Positions 22,499 through 33,690 of a stretch of 64,000 nt of DNA are shown here, piece by piece. Positions within the stretch are counted from its first letter, which is position 1, and every line of letters begins with the position of its first letter. This DNA is from Eucommia ulmoides (Eukaryota; Streptophyta; Magnoliopsida; Garryales; Eucommiaceae): contig CM028339.1 of assembly GCA_016647705.1 (NCBI GenBank), positions 16,882,803 to 16,946,802 of the forward strand. The letters run 5' to 3'. A model generated the notes under the pieces. That model saw only the letters and a program-made list of their open reading frames with translations. It had not been told where the DNA came from and searched no databases. Position numbers and translations under genes: made by a program.

Positions 22499-23510
22499 TG
22501 TTGCTGCAAAAAATAATAAAGAACGAGTTTACCGAATTAGTTTGGGTTGAGTCGCGGACTAGGTCGCTCTCTTTAAGACGTTTCGCGGCTCTGCCCAAGA
22601 AGCGTGCAAGTAGTATATAAGCCCCGTCGTCCCCAGGATAAAACAGCCCAGAAATCTTCTCTGTCTAGGATATTCTTTGGACTGTAGAAGTCCCGAAAAC
22701 CAAACACCCTCACACACTGTTCGTAAAACGAACAAACTGCTCGAAAAATAAAATCGAACTGAAGAAACAGTACCGGAACAGATCAGAACAGTTTCGGAAC
22801 AGTGAAGAATAAAACAGTGAAAACCGAAACTGTTTCAGAACAGTTCGGAACAGAACAGAACAGATCCGATCTGGTACAGAACAAAAGAGAATGGAATAGA
22901 TGGAACAGTTCTGATCTGAAAGAATTTTATTTTTTCTGTTTTCATAACAGTTTCCGAAAATAAGAATAATAAAACGAAGAAGAAGAATAGTGTAATGTTT
23001 CTGTTTCTAGATTTTTTTGCCCTAAAATGTATGGAAAACATCTGTATTTATAGATCCAAAACAACCAAATTACCGTTGTCAAGAGGTTTAGAAAAGAGGG
23101 AGAGATCTTAGGGATATGGGAGCTAAAATCGTGGGAACAGTTGAGCAGTTTTTTTACTAAGTCAAAAAACGTTCTGAAAACCGTTCTGATTTAGTTTAAA
23201 TAAAATATAATTATTTAAATAAATTTTGTCCAAAAAATTAAGTGCCACCTCACCACACGCGCGACTCGGCTCGGCACGGCCGGACGGACGGCGGCGGCGG
23301 CGCGCGCGCGTGTGTTAAACTAGTAGGGATGTAACTCTTTTCCCCTCCACAAAATGTGGGTACCCCTTGGGGCACACTCCAAGTGTCTCACATACCACTA
23401 GTTATACACCTCAATTCAACTTCTCCCAACCGATGTGGGATAGAAGGTTTTGAGGGGAAAAACCATTTGACACAAAAACATTTTTCCAAAAAAATTCATT
23501 TGCTCCAACA
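22499..23510 (-). mobile_element. Element C 3' LTR (left copy)
   Basis: 1012 bp, the mate of 27963-28983. It has a dense field of GAACAG/AAACAG hexamers at about 22760-22940 and a minus-strand TATA-like TTATATAC at about 22612-22622. A GC-rich GGCGGCGGCGGCGCGCGCG tract lies near 23290. The small minus frames inside are LTR sequence. Confidence 0.95.
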
Positions 23511-23522
23511 ATCTCCCACTTG
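23511..23522 (-). promoter_or_regulatory. Element C polypurine tract
   Basis: Minus strand CAAGTGGGAGAT directly before the LTR start TGTTGGAGC, the classic plant copia arrangement. Confidence 0.88.
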
Positions 23523-24264
23523 AATTTTTAAAATAATTTTTCCTCGAGCAGTATTAAACAATATAAGATTGTGCATAAGCAAAGGTGTCTATCGACTTAA
23601 ACCTTTACATAGTGAAGATGATTTAGATTATACTAGAGTAACTCGTAGTTTTGAACTCTATCTCTAACAACATCACACACACAACCTTATCAGGGTGTAG
23701 TCCAAAAGCCCGTGCTTTACGGCCATACACATATATCCTAGTATAGTGAATGCTCTAGAGATTTTGCCCAAATTCCATAGGAAGCAGCCACACTTTCACA
23801 TTCACATAGGTGAGTCTATCAAGAGTACTCCTGTAGCTAGGTACTCCACTACATATAGAGTATAGATCTCAGTAAGAGTTAATAAAGGAAAACTCAACCT
23901 TCTATCGCTTCAGGATGTCATACTACAAACAATACATATTTGGAATAGAACTCAAAATTATTATTATAGTATGTTTTTCTTCATATCACTTCATAAGTTG
24001 TTATTACCCTTTGAACCTATTTCTTGGGATCTCCAGTCTATAGGTTGGGTTTCCCTCACAAGTGACTCGTCAATCCATGGGCTTGAGTTCCATTCCTTTC
24101 GAGGTTCTGTAAACCTTTTCTCGTGCTAATCCTTTCGTCAAATGATCGGCTAAGTTATCATCAAACCGTACATGATCTACTCTCACAGCCCCTGTAGAGA
24201 TATGCTCGCTGATAGTGCTATGTTTGCGACGTATTTGTCGCTTTTTTCCGTTATAATAACGGTT
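23523..24264 (-). other. Element C: 3' end of pol and untranslated tail
   Basis: The frame continues leftwards from RNase H (RQIRRKHSTISEHISTGAVR, then VDHVRFDDNLADHLTKGLAR) to about 24060, after a frame break near 24265. The remaining 0.5 kb to the polypurine tract has no coding signal. Confidence 0.6.
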
Positions 24265-24546
24265 CTAAATCTTTGCAATAGTCGCGGTACTATCGCAATG
24301 GATCAAGACAGCTGAAATCGGTCTCTCCCATAAAGGGGTATCAGAAAGCAGGCTCCTTAACCACCCTGCTTCCTCACTAGCCGAAGCTAGTGCAATCATC
24401 TCAGACTCCATAGTAAATTGAGCCAAAATAGTCTGTTTCTTAAATTTCCAAGAAACAGCTCCACCAGCTATACTAAATATATAGCCGCTAGTTGCCTTGG
24501 AGTCATCTGAAAGGGTGTTCCAATCAGCATCACTATATCCTTCCAA
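24265..24546 (-). pseudogene. Element C: RNase H domain
   Basis: Ninety-three residues with the copia RNase H signature: [20 protein letters not shown] with the first catalytic Asp, then [20 protein letters not shown] with the conserved Glu, and [11 protein letters not shown] with a further Asp. It is separated from RT by a stop at about 24547-24565 and from the last pol residues by another break. Confidence 0.88.
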
Positions 24547-24624
24547 AACAGCGGGAAACTTCTAATAATGTAATCTAAGGTTCATAGTTCTTTTTAGGTA
24601 TCTCATGATCCTATCAATAGCATG

Positions 24625-25323
24625 TCAATACTCAATACTAGGTCTACTTGTAAACCTGCATAGTAATCCCACAACATACGCTATGTCGGGCCTAGTGCAG
24701 TCAGTGGTATATCGAAGACTGCCTATGATGCTCGCATACTCAGATTGTCTAACACCGTCACCGGTATTCTTGAACAACTTTACACTAGAGTCATAAGGAG
24801 TACATGTTGGTTTACAATCAAAATAATTATATTTCTTTAGAATCTTCTCTATATAATGAGATTGATTCAAAGAAATTCCATGTTTAGACCTCGTTATTTT
24901 AATACCAAGAATTACATTTGCTTCACCAAGATCTTTCATGTCAAAATTAGCACACAACATGGTTTTCACATTATTCACAACATGAATATTAGAACCAAAA
25001 ATCAGCAAGTCATCCACATAAAGACATATAATAGTGCAAATATCATTTTCAGATTTATAGTAAATGCATTTGTCACTTTCATTAACTTTAAAACCATGTG
25101 AAATGACTAGATTATCAAATTTCTCATGCCATTGCTTAGGTACTTGTTTCAAACCATAAAGAGATTTATCTAATTTGCATACTTTGTATTCTTGACCAGG
25201 AATAACAAAACCTTCAAGTTGGTCCATATAAACCTCTTCTTCTAATTCACCATTTAAAAAAACAGTTTTAACATCCATTTGGTGCACAACGAGATCATGA
25301 ATTGCAGCAAGTGATAAAAGCAC
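24625..25323 (-). pseudogene. Element C: reverse transcriptase (RVT_2)
   Basis: A 232-codon open stretch: DLVVHQMDVKTVFLNGELEE near the start (first catalytic Asp in QMDVKTVFL), YGLKQVPKQWHEKFD, then the catalytic YVDDLLIFGSN and DLGEANVILGIKITRSK, ending in YASIIGSLRYTTDCTRPDIA. The frame upstream to about 25480 continues with CLVAKGFRQRENIDFFDTFS-like sequence beyond a break. This is the best-preserved domain of the element. Confidence 0.92.
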
Positions 25324-25454
25324 ACGAATAGAAGTAATTATAGAGACAGGTGAGAATGTATCAAAGAAATCTATATTCTCTCGTTGTCTAAACCCTTTGG
25401 CTACAAGACGAGCCTTATATTTATCAATGATTCCATCGGATTTTAATTTCTTCT

Positions 25455-26057
25455 TTAGAATCCATTTACACCTATTGTTTTACAACCAGGAGGTAAATCT
25501 ACTAAATGCCAAATTCTATTTGACTCGAGAGAGTCCATTTCATCATCTATGGCCTCTTGCCACAAATTAGCATCTATAGAAAACAATGCCTCTTGGAGGG
25601 TGTGCGGATTCTCCTTTAAAGTGTATGCAAAAAAATCTGAACCATAATCCTTAGCAGTATAAGTCCGTTTACTTTTCCTAGGTTCAAATTCTAATTCATT
25701 AGCAGGCTCATTAATTCTAATGATAGGCATATTACTAGATGTCAAGCCCCCACTATTTTTCAATTTAAACGGAAATCTATGTTCATAAAAATCAGCATCA
25801 TTAGATTCAATAATAACATGATCATGCAAGTCGTAAAATCTATAAGCTTTGTTATTCACAGCATAACCAACAAAAACACATTTATATGCTCTACTTGCAA
25901 GTTTTCTCCTTTTTGGATCAGGAATCCGAACATATGCCAAACAACCCCAAGTTTTAAAATAAGACAAATTTGGTTTCTTATTTTTGAAAACTTCATACGG
26001 TGAAATTTTACTATGCGATTTGGGAACTCTATTAAGCACGTAACAAACAGTCAACAA
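25455..26057 (-). pseudogene. Element C: integrase C-terminal part and linker to RT
   Basis: 200 codons: LTVCYVLNRVPKSHSKISPY and WGCLAYVRIPDPKRRKL of the integrase C-terminal region, then GYAVNNKAYRFYDLHDHVII and, near the end, LWQEAIDDEMDSLESNRIWH, the standard lead-in to copia RT. One stop separates it from the integrase core on the right. Confidence 0.88.
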
Positions 26058-26069
26058 AATCTCACCCCA

Positions 26070-27050
26070 CTAGTGAGAAGCAGCACCAGAGTTAAGTAAA
26101 ATAGCAACTACGGATTCAACAAAAATTCTATTTTTCCTTTCTGCCTTATCATTCATTTCAGGAGAATATGGTGCAGTTCTTTCATGAATTATCCCATGAG
26201 AATTATAAAATTCAGTAAACATATCAGAATCATATTCGGTACCTCTATCACTACGCAACCTTTTAATTTTCTTATTGCACTGATTTTCAATCTCAGTCAC
26301 AAACAATTTAAACATATCAAGTGCTTTACTTTTATTTTTCATGAGATAAACATAAGTAAAATAAGAACAATCATCTATGAATGTAATAAAATAGCGTTTA
26401 CTATTCCTAGTTAAGACACCATCAAGTTTACAAATATCAGAATGTATCAAGTCAAGAGATTCAGATTCTCTAATTACTGATTTATGAGGAGTTTTGGTAA
26501 TTTTAGCTTGACTACAAAATTCACATTTTTCAAAATCATTCAAAGACAATTTAGGAATTAGTTCTAAATTGCTTAAGTTTTTAATGATGCGTTTATTAAC
26601 GTGACAACGTCTAGCATGCCAAATATTAAAATAACACAACATATAAGCAGAAGAAGAAATTTTATTCGCATTAACATTCAGTTTGAACATTTCATCAGTT
26701 GCATAACCCTTCCCAACAAAAACATTATTTTTGGTTAGGGTGTACAAATCAGCCCCGATAGTTTGATAAAACCCCGCCTTGTTAAGAAGATAACCCGAAA
26801 CCAAATTCTTTCTCATCTTTGGGGTATGCAGAACATCCTTAAGAATGACCGTCTTTCTAGAGGTAAACTTCAATTCCACGTCACCAAAACCAGCGACAAT
26901 AGTGGAGTGGGAATCACCCAACAGCACTTTCTTATCTTCACTTTCAGAATAAGTTTTGAACATAGCACGATCAAAGTAGACATGGTGTGAAGCACCCGTG
27001 TTTACCCACCACCCTTCGGATCCACCAACTATGTTGATTTCAAAAATCAT
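26070..27050 (-). pseudogene. Element C: protease and integrase core
   Basis: A 326-codon stretch beginning with the protease. The active-site motif reads WWVNTGASHHV where copia proteases have WWVDTGA, so the catalytic Asp is Asn. Integrase follows, with its zinc-binding region (WHARRCHVN ... CEFCSQAK) and the DDE core: LIHSDIC, then LRSDRGTEYDSDMFTEF and NDKAERKNR. The frame ends at a TAG where the family usually has Trp (next residues WGE). Loss of the protease Asp alone would prevent processing. Confidence 0.9.
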
Positions 27051-27080
27051 AGCAATAAGTTGGTCCTCGGTAAGATTCGC

Positions 27081-27926
27081 CTACGGAGCAGGACAACGTC
27101 TTTGCCGGCAGTTCCGAGCCATATGGCCCTCATTTCCACAGTTGACGCAAGTAAACTGTTCAGAAGTATTTCTTGAAGAGGGTTTAAACTTATTCTGATT
27201 TTGATGTGCATTTCTGTTATGGTTGTTGTGGTGGCGATTCTGATTCTGATTCTTCATATTTTTTCTTTTGGATTTCAGAATTGCAGAGGATGATTTTCTA
27301 TGAGCGTTGTTGGACACAACAAGCACTTCATCTTTTTTATCTTGTTGTCGGGCTTCCTCCTCAATCCGAAGACGAGTGATCAAACTTTCTAAAGAAAACT
27401 CTTTTATTTTGTGCCTGAGAGTATTCTTAAAATCTTTCCAAGAATGGGGTAATTTGTCAATTAAAATAGCAACTTAAAATTGTTCATCAATTGACATACC
27501 TTCAGCAATTATTTCATGAGCAATTTTATGAAGTTCATGAGACTGAGCTTCCACAGATTTTTTATCGGTCATTTGATATTTCAGATATCGACTTACAACA
27601 TATTTCTTCGTTTCAGCCTCCTCAGTGTCGTATTTCTTTGAAAGAGCATCCCAAATTTCCTTAGCAGTTTTGTTAGAACAATAATAATCATATAGGTCAT
27701 CAGACACACCATTAAGAATAAAATTCTTACAACGAAAATCATTTTCAGCCCATGTCTTATCTTCCTGAATCTGGGCATCGGTAGGATCTTTCGGTAAAAC
27801 AGGTTTTTCAGTGGTACAGACATATGTTACTTTTTCGATAGTTAGAAAACATAACATCTTCTATCTTCATCTTTTAAAATGAAACCCTTCGAAATGAAAG
27901 GACTTGTTGAGATCGACAACAGACAT
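27081..27926 (-). pseudogene. Element C: gag (UBN2 type with CCHC zinc knuckle)
   Basis: The start at 27926 reads MSVVDLNKSFHFEGFHFKR. Two stops follow at once where the family has Trp and Gln. The frame is then open for 127 codons (LPKDPTDAQIQEDKTWAEND, RCKNFILNGVSDDLYDYY, AKEIWDALSKKYDTEE), is closed by a TAA replacing a Gln codon at about 27474, and resumes ([18 protein letters not shown]) to the knuckle [14 protein letters not shown] (CX2CX4HX4C) at about 27110-27160. Gag would bind and package the RNA. Confidence 0.9.
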
Positions 27927-27962
27927 TGTTGTAGATAATTGGCAGAAATAAACGTCTTAAAA

Positions 27963-28983
27963 TTGTTGTTGCAGAAAATAATAAAGAACGAGTTTACCGA
28001 ATTAGCTTGGGTTGAATCGCGGACTAGGTCGCTCTCTTTAAGACGTTTTGCGGCTTTGCCCAAGAAGCGTGCAAGCAGTATATAAGCCCCGTCGTCCCTA
28101 GGATAAAACAACCCATAAATCTTCTTTGTCTAGGACGTTCTTTGCACTGTAGAAGTCCCGAAAACCAAACACCCTCACACATTGTTCGTAAAACGAACAA
28201 ACTGCTCGGAAAACAAAATCGAACTGAAGAAACAGTACCGGAACAGATCAAAACAGTTCCGGAATAGTGAAGAACAAAACAGTGGAAACCGAAACTGTTT
28301 CAGAACAGTTTGGAACAGAACAGAATAGATCCGATCTGGTACAGAACAAAAGAGAATGGAATAGATGGAACAGTTCTGATCTGAAAGAAATTTTTTTTTT
28401 TTTCTGTTTTCGGAACAGTTTCCGAAAATAAGAACAATAAAAAGAAGAAGAAGGAGAACAGTGTAATGTTTCTGTTTCTGGATTTTTTCGCCCTAAAATG
28501 TATGGAAAACATCTGTATTTATAGATCCAAAACAGCCAAATTACCGTTGTCAAGAGGTTCAGAAAAGAGGGAGAGATCTTAGGGATATGGGAGCTAAAAT
28601 CGTGGGAACAGTTAAACAGTTTTTTACCAAGTCAAAAAACGTTCTGAAAACCATTCTGATTTAGTTTAAATAAAATATAATTATTTAAATAAATTTTGTC
28701 CAAAAAATTAAGTGCCACCTCACCACATGGGCGACTCGACTCGACTCGGGCCGGCCAGACGGACTGCGGCGGCGGCGTGCGTGCGTGTTAAACTAGTAGG
28801 GATGTAACTCCTCTCCCCTCCACAAAATGTGGGTACCCCTTGGGGCATACCCCAAGTGTCTCACATACCACTAGTTATACACCTCAATTCAACTTCTCCC
28901 AACCGATGTGAGATAGAAGGTTTTGAGGGAAAAAACCATTTGACACAAAAACATTTTTCCAAAAAAATTCATTTGCTCCAACA
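27963..28983 (-). mobile_element. Element C 5' LTR (right copy)
   Basis: 1021 bp with TATA-like TTATATAC at about 28075-28085 on the minus strand. The sequence just inside it (minus strand ATTTTAAGACGTTTATTTC) is not the initiator-Met site used by elements B and G, so element C primes from another tRNA or the site has decayed. Confidence 0.95.
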
Positions 28984-29019
28984 GTGTTGGTTGTTCGACG
29001 GTGAGCAGAGCGGTGTGGT

Positions 29020-30340
29020 GGTAAGTTGTTCAGTGGTGAATTCCGCTTCTTGGCCGTTGTGCTTTTCCGGGGTCCTAACATTGCCTTCTTCGAATTTAAA
29101 GAAAGAACTATGTCAATGCTCAAAACAAAACAGAAACATAGGCGGCGTCTGGTTAGTGTTTCTGTTTTTTTGTTTCTACTTTTAATCAACTGAGATGGGG
29201 ATGGGATGAAAATTCTGTTTCTATTCTGAAGTATACCAGAATAGAAACATGTTTGGTAAGGACCTTAATATTATTTATTTTAATTTATGAGAACATAAAC
29301 AGAAAACACATTTAGTTGCAACATTTTTTTTTTCCCTTTAAATGTATGGTGGACTGTGGGATAGTAGTGGGAACAGTTTTGTTGTGGTCAACGGGAGAGG
29401 GTAGTGAAAATAGTTTTTTGAGAGTGAATATGAATCAAGATTTTTTATTTCTCAAATTCTTATGGAATTCAGGAAATACCCAAATTACATTCAAAATTTT
29501 GGGAACAGAAACGTGTTTACCAAACGTGTTTCTACACATTACTCTCAAAATTTTGGAAGCAAAAACAGGAATCAGGGAACGTAAATAGTAACCAAACCGA
29601 GCCTATAACCATTTGTCTTTTCTCCATTAGGAAACAAACAAAAACACACTGACCAGAATCTTCGTGCAACTTGGCCTTGATGGAGGAACTTGTGCTACGT
29701 TTGCTCGACATGGGTCTTGTCCGGAATGCCCATGAAGTTGGAAAGGGCATTGCTTGGGCAGTAGAAGTGGAAGTAGAACACAGATTAAGTTCCGCTTCTT
29801 GGCCGTTGTGCTTTTCCGGGGTCCTAATGTTGCCTCCTTCGAATTTAAAGAAAGAACTATATCAATGCCCAAAACGAAACAGAAACGTAGGCGTCTGGTG
29901 AGTGTTTTCGTTTTTCTGTTTATACTTCCAATAAATAGCAATTAGGGAACATAAATAGTAACCAAACCGGGCCTATAACCATTTGCCTTTCTCCATTAGG
30001 AAACAAGCAAAAAGACACTCACCAGAATCTCCGTGCAACATTGCCATGATGGAGAAACTTGTGCAACGTTTGCTCGACATGGGTCTTGTCCGGAACGCCC
30101 GTGAAGTTGAAAAGGGCATTGCTTGGGCAGTAGATGTGGAAGTAGAATACAGATTAAGTTTTGCTTCTTGGCCGTTGTGCTCTTCCGGGGTCCTAATGTT
30201 TCCTCCTTCGAATTTAAGGAAAGAACTATATCAATGCCCAAAACAAAACAGAAACATAGGCGGCGTCTGGTTAGTGTTTTTGTTTTTCTTTCCTACTTCC
30301 AATAAATAGTAATCATGGAACATTAATAGTAACCAAAACA
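29020..30340 (-). pseudogene. Multiplied exon block of an unidentified gene (three copies)
   Basis: A unit of about 370 bp is repeated at roughly 29575-29945 and 29946-30340, with part of a third copy at 29020-29170. On the minus strand each unit has an acceptor-like ATATAG followed by a conserved frame LSLNSKEETLGPRKSTTAKK, then a segment that ends ATTCTG/GTGAGTG, a good splice donor; the donor is GTCAGTG in one copy. Intron-like sequence with TTTCCTAATGGAGAAA separates units. I do not recognise the protein. Phase is not consistent from copy to copy, so the array probably does not encode one long product. Element C inserted at the left edge of the 29.0 kb copy, and the frame appears to continue beyond it near 22490. 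Confidence 0.45.
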
Positions 30341-30778
30341 TGGAGTATTCCGGAATAAAAACATATTTGGTATTGATCATTGTTATGAAATTGTCTCTTT
30401 TAATTTATGAGAACAGAAACAAGAAACACATTTACTTACAACATTTGTTCTTTTTTTCCCCTTTAAATGTATGGTGGACAGTGGGATGATAGTGGAAATA
30501 GTTTTGTTGTGGTTGGTGGGATGATGGTGGGAATAGTTTTGTAGGAGTAAATAGAAATCAACATTTTTTTTTATTTCTCATATTCTCAAGGAATTTAAGA
30601 AAAATTCCAATTGTTCCCAAATTTTTGGGAATAGAAACATGTTTACCAAATGCGTTTCTATACATTAATCCTAAAATTTTGAGAGTGGGAACAAGAATCT
30701 GGGAACAGGAATAGTAACCAAACAGTGCCATAATCATTTGCTTTTTCTCCATTAGGAAATGAGCAGAAACACACTCAC
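30341..30778. mobile_element. Possible DNA-transposon remnant within the exon block
   Basis: Shares with 29200-29590 the words AGAACAGAAACAAGAAACAC, TTTAAATGTATGGTGGAC, GGGATGATAGTGG and TGGGAACA...TAGTAACCAAAC. These two copies alternate with the exon units, as if a GGTTACTATTCC-ended element was co-duplicated. Confidence 0.4.
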
Positions 30779-31278
30779 CAGAATTATGAGTGTTGCCTGG
30801 AGGTGGGCAAAGCTTTTGCCTTTTGCTGCTGTTCGATATGCTATCGGAAGAGTCATACTAGTTCGGGGTGTCTCCCACGGGTTGGCCATGTTCTTCACTT
30901 AGATTGCTCTTAGCAAGCTGTAGCTCTGGATCACTCTCTCCTCTCTTCTGATCTTTCCTCTCTCCCTTCCTATCTTCTTCTTGCTTTCTTTTACTCTTCT
31001 CCTCCTTTAGACTACTCTTAGCAAGCTGTTTCTTTGCATCACTTTCTCTTCCCTTCCCATCTTTCCTTCCTCCCTTCTTATCTTCTTCATGCTTTCTTTT
31101 ACTCTCCTACTTTAAATTGCTCTTAGCAAGCTGTTGCTCTGCATCACTCTCTCTTCTGTTCTGATCTTTCCTTTCTCTCTTCTTATCTTCTTCTTCCTTT
31201 CTTTTATTCTTCTCCTCATTTCTGTCATGCTTCCTTTTTCTTCTCTCTTTTCTAGCTTTCTCCTCCTCTCTTCGGAGC
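30779..31278 (-). pseudogene. Exon with tandem charged repeats (Lys/Glu/Arg/Asp)
   Basis: On the minus strand the frame reads LRREEEKARKERRKRKHDRN and then three imperfect repeats of 35-36 residues, each a KRK(Q/H)EEDKK-type charged stretch followed by the signature ESDAEQQLAKSNLK. Repeat offsets of 108 and 105 bases are multiples of three, so the repeats grew under coding constraint. After them comes SEEHGQPVGDTPN, a stop, DSSDSISNSSKRQKLCPPP, and a canonical donor TCTG/GTGAGT at 30779. One stop ends the first repeat junction and a second lies near 30850, so the exon is now broken. The composition is like nuclear, low-complexity RNA-processing proteins, but no family can be named. Confidence 0.5.
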
Positions 31279-33540
31279 TTCAAATCACCAGAAAATCATC
31301 ATTTCCATAAAGAAAGCTAAGCGAAGAGCGAAACATGGCAGGAGGATAGAAGAAATCACATGAAACGACATGCTCAATATTCCTTGAGAACGGGCCATTC
31401 CGTATATATAGATACCTATGTCTATACATATATTTATAAAGACACTAACATAAAGACAATGCCTAAACTAATCACGGCTTCCAGATGAATACGCGCCCCC
31501 ATCTATGCTAATAAAAGTGCCTTCCTATTCCTAGGGAAGTTATGGTCCGTTTTGGTAACCTAAACGAACCCTTCAAGATAATTCCTCTTTAAGTATAAAT
31601 AGCATAATCTGATGAACATTACTCCTTCCCATTTAGGCCATTTTGTTCAACAAAGGCACATCTCTTGGCTTAACAGGCGTACAAAGGGAAAAGGTCAAGA
31701 GTACACCAAGTGAAGAGTGCAAGTATTGCCTAATAAACATACCAGAATGTTTATAGTCTATGCAGTGTTTTTCACCTTCTGCAGCCAGCTTCATATCAAT
31801 AATCACACCCAAAACTCGTATTGCTACTTCATACCATCAAATTTCAACTTTAGAAACAACCAAGCCCGAGATAGAAGAATAAACCTAGACTAATTAGGGA
31901 TTTTATTTCTATTTTTATCGAGAAATATTTCATTTCTGTATCAAACCAAACCTTCAACACTTATTTGTCAGCCTCCAGCACTCATTTGCCATACCACCAA
32001 GGAACAATAGATTTACTTGCTTAATTATTGCTGTTTAGCATAACTTTATTGACCAACCTCCCACTAAAAGTAGACACGCTACATGAATCCACCTACGCTG
32101 CCTAAGCCATAAAGATTCCTATGCACATGTCCAAATGATTTAGTTTCTATTTTTAGCCTCTTTAATATCCTCTCCTCATTCCTAATCTTATCTGTTTTTG
32201 TCTTAACACCAATATACGTTATAGAATCTATTTAAACTTCAACCAACATTTTGAATCATACAAAATGATGGATATTATTACAATCTTACAAAAATTTCTT
32301 TCACAAAAAACAGACCACACCTAAAATCGGGTCAAATTCTAATTGTTCAAGTTGACTCTATATTAATATGGTGTTTCTCTTGCTTTTCGCATAGTGAACC
32401 CCCAGTGGGAGGCTCGCACAACCGGCTATTAGCTTAGCGGTAGAGCGCGACCATCGGTCTATCATTGATATTATTGAATTGCTCATTGATCAAACATCCC
32501 AACAATTAGTTTTCCACTTTAACCATCTTGACTCTACGCAAACGTCCTCCTCTTGAAATATAGAACCCAAATATCTTACCCAATCCAGCCTACAAACTAC
32601 CTGATCTCCAATTTCTACCGTATCCCCACCTCTCCATATGATCTCCGATTTCTTTCGTATGTTACTAAAATTACAATGCCGATATTCCATCTCAATTTAA
32701 CAAATCTTTAAAGCTTTAGAATCTAGTGATGCCCTCAAAAGTCCAACTTAATGGTAACTTGTTATGCTAGTTCTATGTCATCCATATTCAATGTACTCCA
32801 TGATACTTCATCCTATGATACTTGTGATACTTCAATCCTTAATGCAAGCCTATATTACACAGGATATTGAAATACTAGTAACCACACCTTTTGGCATTTC
32901 AATAATCACATCAATATCTAATAGAACAAATGAACTCCCTTAACGCCGCGTCAATAGAAAGACTATCTGCCTACTCACAGAGAAGGCAAATGCTTAATCT
33001 TAATGAAAATCCAACTATTTTGAGCCAATTAGGTCATTCTCTTGTTAAGGAAACTAGCCATGACCGAAGCAGGTCCTTGTATCCTTATTCCTAACATTGA
33101 CACGATCAGAAGTGCAACCTCCTATAACAATTGAACTATTTGTTCAGCCGCCAACTAATTAATCCTCACAACTCGTTCAAATCAAACGCGACCACAGTAA
33201 TAAATCAATTTGTAGATTTTCCATCAACGAGCCAATGGATCACGGTGCAGAACATAACAGTAAATCACGTCATGAATTATCTCGACACACCTTCATTGAT
33301 TCCACAATTGCCACCATGCGTGCATCGAGTTCGAACCCAGGGGGAGGAAACGAAAAACAACGAGACATAGTCGGAATCAAATAATCACAACTTTCTGTTC
33401 TTCACAAAGAAATTTGAACGCAAGCTTCCGTTCGAATCGATAAAAATCAGACTCAATGAAACCCTAACCAAATCAAAGTAAGAATCACTCTTCGACTACG
33501 GATCACAATTTCTTCAAAGAATAAGTCGAACAGATTCTAC
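31279..33540. other. Probable intron/intergenic DNA with a LINE fragment
   Basis: No host coding region is supported. If the promoter at 33.67 kb and the charged-repeat exon belong to one gene, this would be its long first intron. It holds the LINE piece at 32490-32690; the plus frame at 33131-33370 has no domain. Confidence 0.4.
32490..32690 (-). pseudogene. LINE reverse-transcriptase fragment
   Basis: 66 residues on the minus strand: MEYRHCNFSN, then IGDQVVCRLDWVRYLGSIFQ and SRWLKWKTNCWDV. The order IGDQ-x-YLGSIFQ-x-WLKW matches the region after the RT palm in plant non-LTR elements. The rest of the LINE is not present on either side. Confidence 0.65.
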
Positions 33541-33690
33541 AACTACAGCCTCGTTCTTCCTCGTATAGGAGAAACGCAGTCGAAAAATCTAGGGCTTCTC
33601 GGCGGAGAGGCTAGATCTAAAATTAAATATCTATGCCAAGTTGCCAACCTTATTTGCGCGGTGAGGAGGTATTTATATAGAAAATCTCCG
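33541..33690 (-). promoter_or_regulatory. Candidate core promoter and 5' leader (minus strand)
   Basis: TATATAAATACC lies on the minus strand at 33668-33680. It is followed leftwards by a pyrimidine/GCCGAGAAGCCCTAG-type sequence typical of plant 5' leaders. A transcript from here would run towards the charged-repeat exon. Linking the two is inference. Confidence 0.4.

Larger units (their letters stand above)
22499..28983 (-). mobile_element. Ty1/copia retrotransposon C, nearly full length
   Basis: 6485 bp with LTRs at 22499-23510 and 27963-28983, ends TGTTG...CAACA, and a perfect 5-bp target duplication GTGTT (22494-22498 and 28984-28988). On the minus strand the order is gag (UBN2 type plus zinc knuckle), protease, integrase, RT and RNase H, the copia order. 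A few stops interrupt the single long frame. About 18 differences in the first 330 aligned LTR bases (around 5%) suggest it is the younger of the two LTR elements whose repeats I compared. Confidence 0.96.

Noticed and set aside
32424-32460. tRNA-like stretch TTAGCTTAGCGGTAGAGCGC
   Set aside because: It fits a Pol III A box, but no B box, anticodon arm or acceptor stem follows; at most a fragment of a tRNA-derived SINE.
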